64,000 bases of DNA from Bacteroidales bacterium (GTDB taxonomy: Bacteria > Bacteroidota > Bacteroidia > Bacteroidales > UBA932), in the NCBI GenBank assembly GCA_017477465.1, contig JAFUVU010000007.1:1-64000 (forward strand), given 5' to 3'. The notes beneath the pieces were generated by a model. The model did not search any database. It saw only the letters and a program-made list of their open reading frames with translations, and was not told the origin of the DNA. Within the stretch, counting starts at the first letter, position 1. Each line of letters starts with the position of its first letter. This document shows, in pieces, positions 61,783-64,000 of this stretch. The position numbers were made by a program, and so were the translations under genes.

Positions 61783-62564
61783 AACCCATTGCGCGCCGGG
61801 GGCTCGGCCTCCTTCTGCTTATTGCCTGTGCGGCACTCTGGCTGCTGACTTCCGGGATGTCCTCCCGGCAGCGCCGCTCGCGTACCTGCCAGGGCAAGGG
61901 CACGTTGGATGTCATTGTGTCCGACTCCCTCGAGCGCCGCTTTGTTGCGAAGGAAGACATCGAATCCTGGCTGGAAAAGGAGTACAGGGCATACGCCGGC
62001 CTTCCGCTGGACAGCGTGAATCTGGACAGGATCGAGCACATTATCCTCAGCCACAGCGCCGTCCGCGAATGTCAGGCCTGGCTTACCGACGACGGTATCC
62101 TGCACGTGGAACTGAGCCAGCGGCAACCTGTAGTCCGCTTCGACGAAGGTTCCAACGGCTATTATGCCGATGAAAGCGGATTCATCTTTCCTCTCCAGTC
62201 CCGCTCCAGTGCAGACGTTCCTATCGTTGACGGGAAAATTCCACTCACCGTCTCCAGGGGCTTTAAAGGTTACCCGGAAAATGCCCAGGAAAAGGAATGG
62301 CTGATGCAGATTATCGGCCTGGTGAATTCTATGCGGGGCAGCGTCTGGGAAGGAAATATCAAAGGGATTACAGTGGACGGACAGAAGAACCTGGTGCTGA
62401 TTCCAAGGGAAGGGAAAGAGAAGTTCATATTCGGCCCGCCTGTCAAGGTTGCGCAGAAGTTCGCGCTCATGAAGGCTTACTACGAAAGCGTGGTTCCATA
62501 CAAGGAAGCCGGCTATTACAAAACTGTCGATCTCAGGTATAAAGGGCAATTGGTTTGCAGATAA
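61779..62564 (+). CDS. ftsQ: Cell division protein FtsQ
   Basis: Bitopic scaffold of the divisome. The 261-residue protein has a short basic start, a membrane helix (about 9-25, GLLLLIACAALWLLTSG), then a periplasmic POTRA-like and beta domain (about 40-250), with the Bacteroidota pattern AVRECQAWLTDDGILHVELSQRQPVVRF. The C-terminus YYKTVDLRYKGQLVCR matches the final strand. It overlaps murC by 4 bp; ftsA starts 14 bp after it. Confidence 0.88.
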   Translation: MKPIARRGLGLLLLIACAALWLLTSGMSSRQRRSRTCQGKGTLDVIVSDSLERRFVAKEDIESWLEKEYRAYAGLPLDSVNLDRIEHIILSHSAVRECQAWLTDDGILHVELSQRQPVVRFDEGSNGYYADESGFIFPLQSRSSADVPIVDGKIPLTVSRGFKGYPENAQEKEWLMQIIGLVNSMRGSVWEGNIKGITVDGQKNLVLIPREGKEKFIFGPPVKVAQKFALMKAYYESVVPYKEAGYYKTVDLRYKGQLVCR

Positions 62565-62578
62565 TAAAACTCAAATAT

Positions 62579-64000
62579 ATGGAAGATAAATACATAGCCT
62601 CTATTGATCTGGGGAGTTCCAAGTTCGGACTCTGCGTCGCCCGAGTTGCAGGCGACGACATCCAGATTGTTTACTACAAAGAGACGCCTTCCGAAGGTAT
62701 CCGCGCCAGCCTCATCACAAATCCGATGAAGGCATCGGCCAGGCTGAAGGAAGCCATTCAGGAAGCCGAGAAGGAGCTGATGATCCACATCCTCCAGGTT
62801 GTAGTGGGCATGCCTCGCAGTGAAGTTGCCCAGGTGACTGCATCGGCCCGTATCGAACGCACCAATCCGGACGAGTACATATCGGCCGAAGAGGTGGAAA
62901 GCCTCAAGTCCATCGCCCTGGAGACCTATCCCCTGCCCAATCCCGAAAAGCAGATCATGTACGGCGCCGTGGCCCAGTCCTTCTCCATCGACGACGAAAT
63001 CCAGCTGGTGGAGAACGAGGTCGTAGGCACGCTGTCAAGCGCCCTGGAAGGCAATTTCAAGGTGTTTATCGGCAACAGGAGCGCGACCACCGCGCTTGAC
63101 AAAATTTTCAACAGCCTGAACATCGCCGTGGCCAAGAAGTACTTCCTGCCGGAAGTTGTGGCCCGCACGGTGCTCACCGATGAAGAAAAGGCCGGCGGCG
63201 TAGCTCTGGTCGATGTCGGCGCAGGCGTCACTTCCGTGACTGTTTACCACGGCGGCATCATGCGCTACTACGCTTCCATTCCCTTCGGCGGAAAATCCGT
63301 CACCAACGACATCCGCACCGAATGTTCCATCTCCGAAGACCTTGCCGAGAAGATCAAGAAACGCTTCGGCGCATGCATGCCTGGCAAGTTGGCTTCGCTC
63401 AGTGAAAAGGTGCTGCAAATCCGCCTCACAGAGCCTTACAAAGAGGTTCCGGTGCGCTATATCTCAGAAATCATCGACTGCCGATGCCAGGAGATTGTGG
63501 ATGCGGTACTCTATTACATCCAGGAAAGCGGACTGCAGAATGCGCTTCGCAGCGGCGTCGTGGTTACCGGCGGCGGTGCCGAGCTTACCAACTTCATCAC
63601 CCTGTTCAAGGAGAAGTCCGGATACGATGTGAGGAAGGGTTATCCTCGCTTCATGTTCTCGGCATCTGTCGGTAGCGGGGTTTATTCTACTGCTGCTACA
63701 TCGGCCATCGGCATGGTCCTGTCGGCAAAAGAGGACGGACTGCCCGATTGCGTGAGCGTTCCCGAAAAGCCCGAGGCCGCTCCCGAAGAGGAAATGATGG
63801 AAGTGGAAGTGACCGACGAGACTCCGGCACCTACCGGCTCCCTCTTCACTCAAGAGGAAATGGGCCCGGCCGAAGAGCCTCAGAAGAAGGACAAGGCGCC
63901 GCGTACCAAGAAGGTAAAGGTGTCCAAGCCCAAGAAGGAAGGGCCCGGCATCTTCTCCATTTTCTGGAATACCGTGGAGAAAACTGCACTGAAGGTTTAC
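62579..64000 (+). CDS. ftsA: Cell division protein FtsA (partial)
   Basis: Actin-like membrane tether of FtsZ. The 474 codons seen start MEDKYIASIDLGSSKFGL with the phosphate-1 motif, then GVALVDVGAGVTSVTVY and GGKSVTNDI and the adenosine-binding VVVTGGGAELTNF. A Glu/Pro-rich acidic then Lys-rich linker precedes a probable amphipathic membrane helix, GIFSIFWNTVEKTALKVY, at the window end. The gene runs off the edge without a stop; ftsZ is expected next. The start follows ftsQ by 14 bp. Confidence 0.95.
   Translation, partial: MEDKYIASIDLGSSKFGLCVARVAGDDIQIVYYKETPSEGIRASLITNPMKASARLKEAIQEAEKELMIHILQVVVGMPRSEVAQVTASARIERTNPDEYISAEEVESLKSIALETYPLPNPEKQIMYGAVAQSFSIDDEIQLVENEVVGTLSSALEGNFKVFIGNRSATTALDKIFNSLNIAVAKKYFLPEVVARTVLTDEEKAGGVALVDVGAGVTSVTVYHGGIMRYYASIPFGGKSVTNDIRTECSISEDLAEKIKKRFGACMPGKLASLSEKVLQIRLTEPYKEVPVRYISEIIDCRCQEIVDAVLYYIQESGLQNALRSGVVVTGGGAELTNFITLFKEKSGYDVRKGYPRFMFSASVGSGVYSTAATSAIGMVLSAKEDGLPDCVSVPEKPEAAPEEEMMEVEVTDETPAPTGSLFTQEEMGPAEEPQKKDKAPRTKKVKVSKPKKEGPGIFSIFWNTVEKTALKVY

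Overview
The window is a stretch of a Bacteroidales (Bacteroidota) chromosome, probably a gut-type lineage; I cannot name the genus. The evidence is the many promoters of the Bacteroidota form (TTTG, about 20 bp, TAnnTTTG), Bacteroidota-type families (DUF4922, DUF4837, DUF6515, a short RpoZ, OmpH/BamA/UppS neighbours, a meso-DAP type MurE), and starts mostly without Shine-Dalgarno sequences. It is almost wholly core genome. I see no insertion sequence, prophage, CRISPR array, rRNA or defence island.

Layout. 127-9032 (minus): a membrane-anchored HU-like protein, an acyl-ACP thioesterase, an AspT/YidE transporter, a NUDIX hydrolase, a DUF4922 protein with a degraded SpoIID-like tail, glutamate racemase, a NamZ/DUF1343 muramidase and a DUF6515 protein with an Arg-Ser-Ser-Gly repeat region. 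9130-12819 (plus): a short UvrA paralogue, an unknown membrane protein and tRNA-Asn. 12883-17782 (minus): a tRNA-Glu/rpsT/tRNA-Pro unit, then M23 peptidase-dxr-rseP-DUF4837. 17809-21279 (plus): ruvX-def-phosphohexomutase-M23/LysM. 21326-25682 (minus): an inactive-looking M49-type lipoprotein, an SLC13 transporter and an outer-membrane porin. 25867-27210 (plus): gdhA. 27284-32119 (minus): nadK-uppS-bamA-ompH. 32199-42830 (plus): pdxJ, an OmpH-like lipoprotein, a glycosyltransferase, a LysM/periplasmic-binding protein, trxB, bamD, rpoZ, recN, a Fur-like regulator, a lipoprotein, upp and radC. Then come a 52-bp tandem repeat, tRNA-His (minus), a carboxyltransferase, miaB, two small envelope proteins, rpoN and a third M23 peptidase. 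50202-64000 (plus) is the division and cell wall cluster: mraZ-rsmH-ftsL-ftsI-murE-mraY-murD-ftsW-murG-murC-ftsQ-ftsA, with ftsA cut by the window edge.

How it fits together. The theme is envelope building: precursor synthesis (murI, murE, mraY, murD, murG, murC), lipid carrier (dxr, uppS), septal synthesis (ftsI, ftsW), turnover (namZ, three M23 proteins), outer-membrane assembly (bamA, bamD, two OmpH-like proteins) and envelope proteolysis (rseP).

I found no clearly new multi-gene system. The items most worth a second look are a repeat element inserted in frame in rsmH, the 52-bp tandem array after radC, an M49-like protein that appears to have lost its zinc ligands inside a transporter operon, a DUF4922 protein whose SpoIID part is degenerate and truncated, a membrane-tethered HU domain divergent from a UvrA paralogue, and several promoters so close to start codons that the mRNAs may be leaderless.
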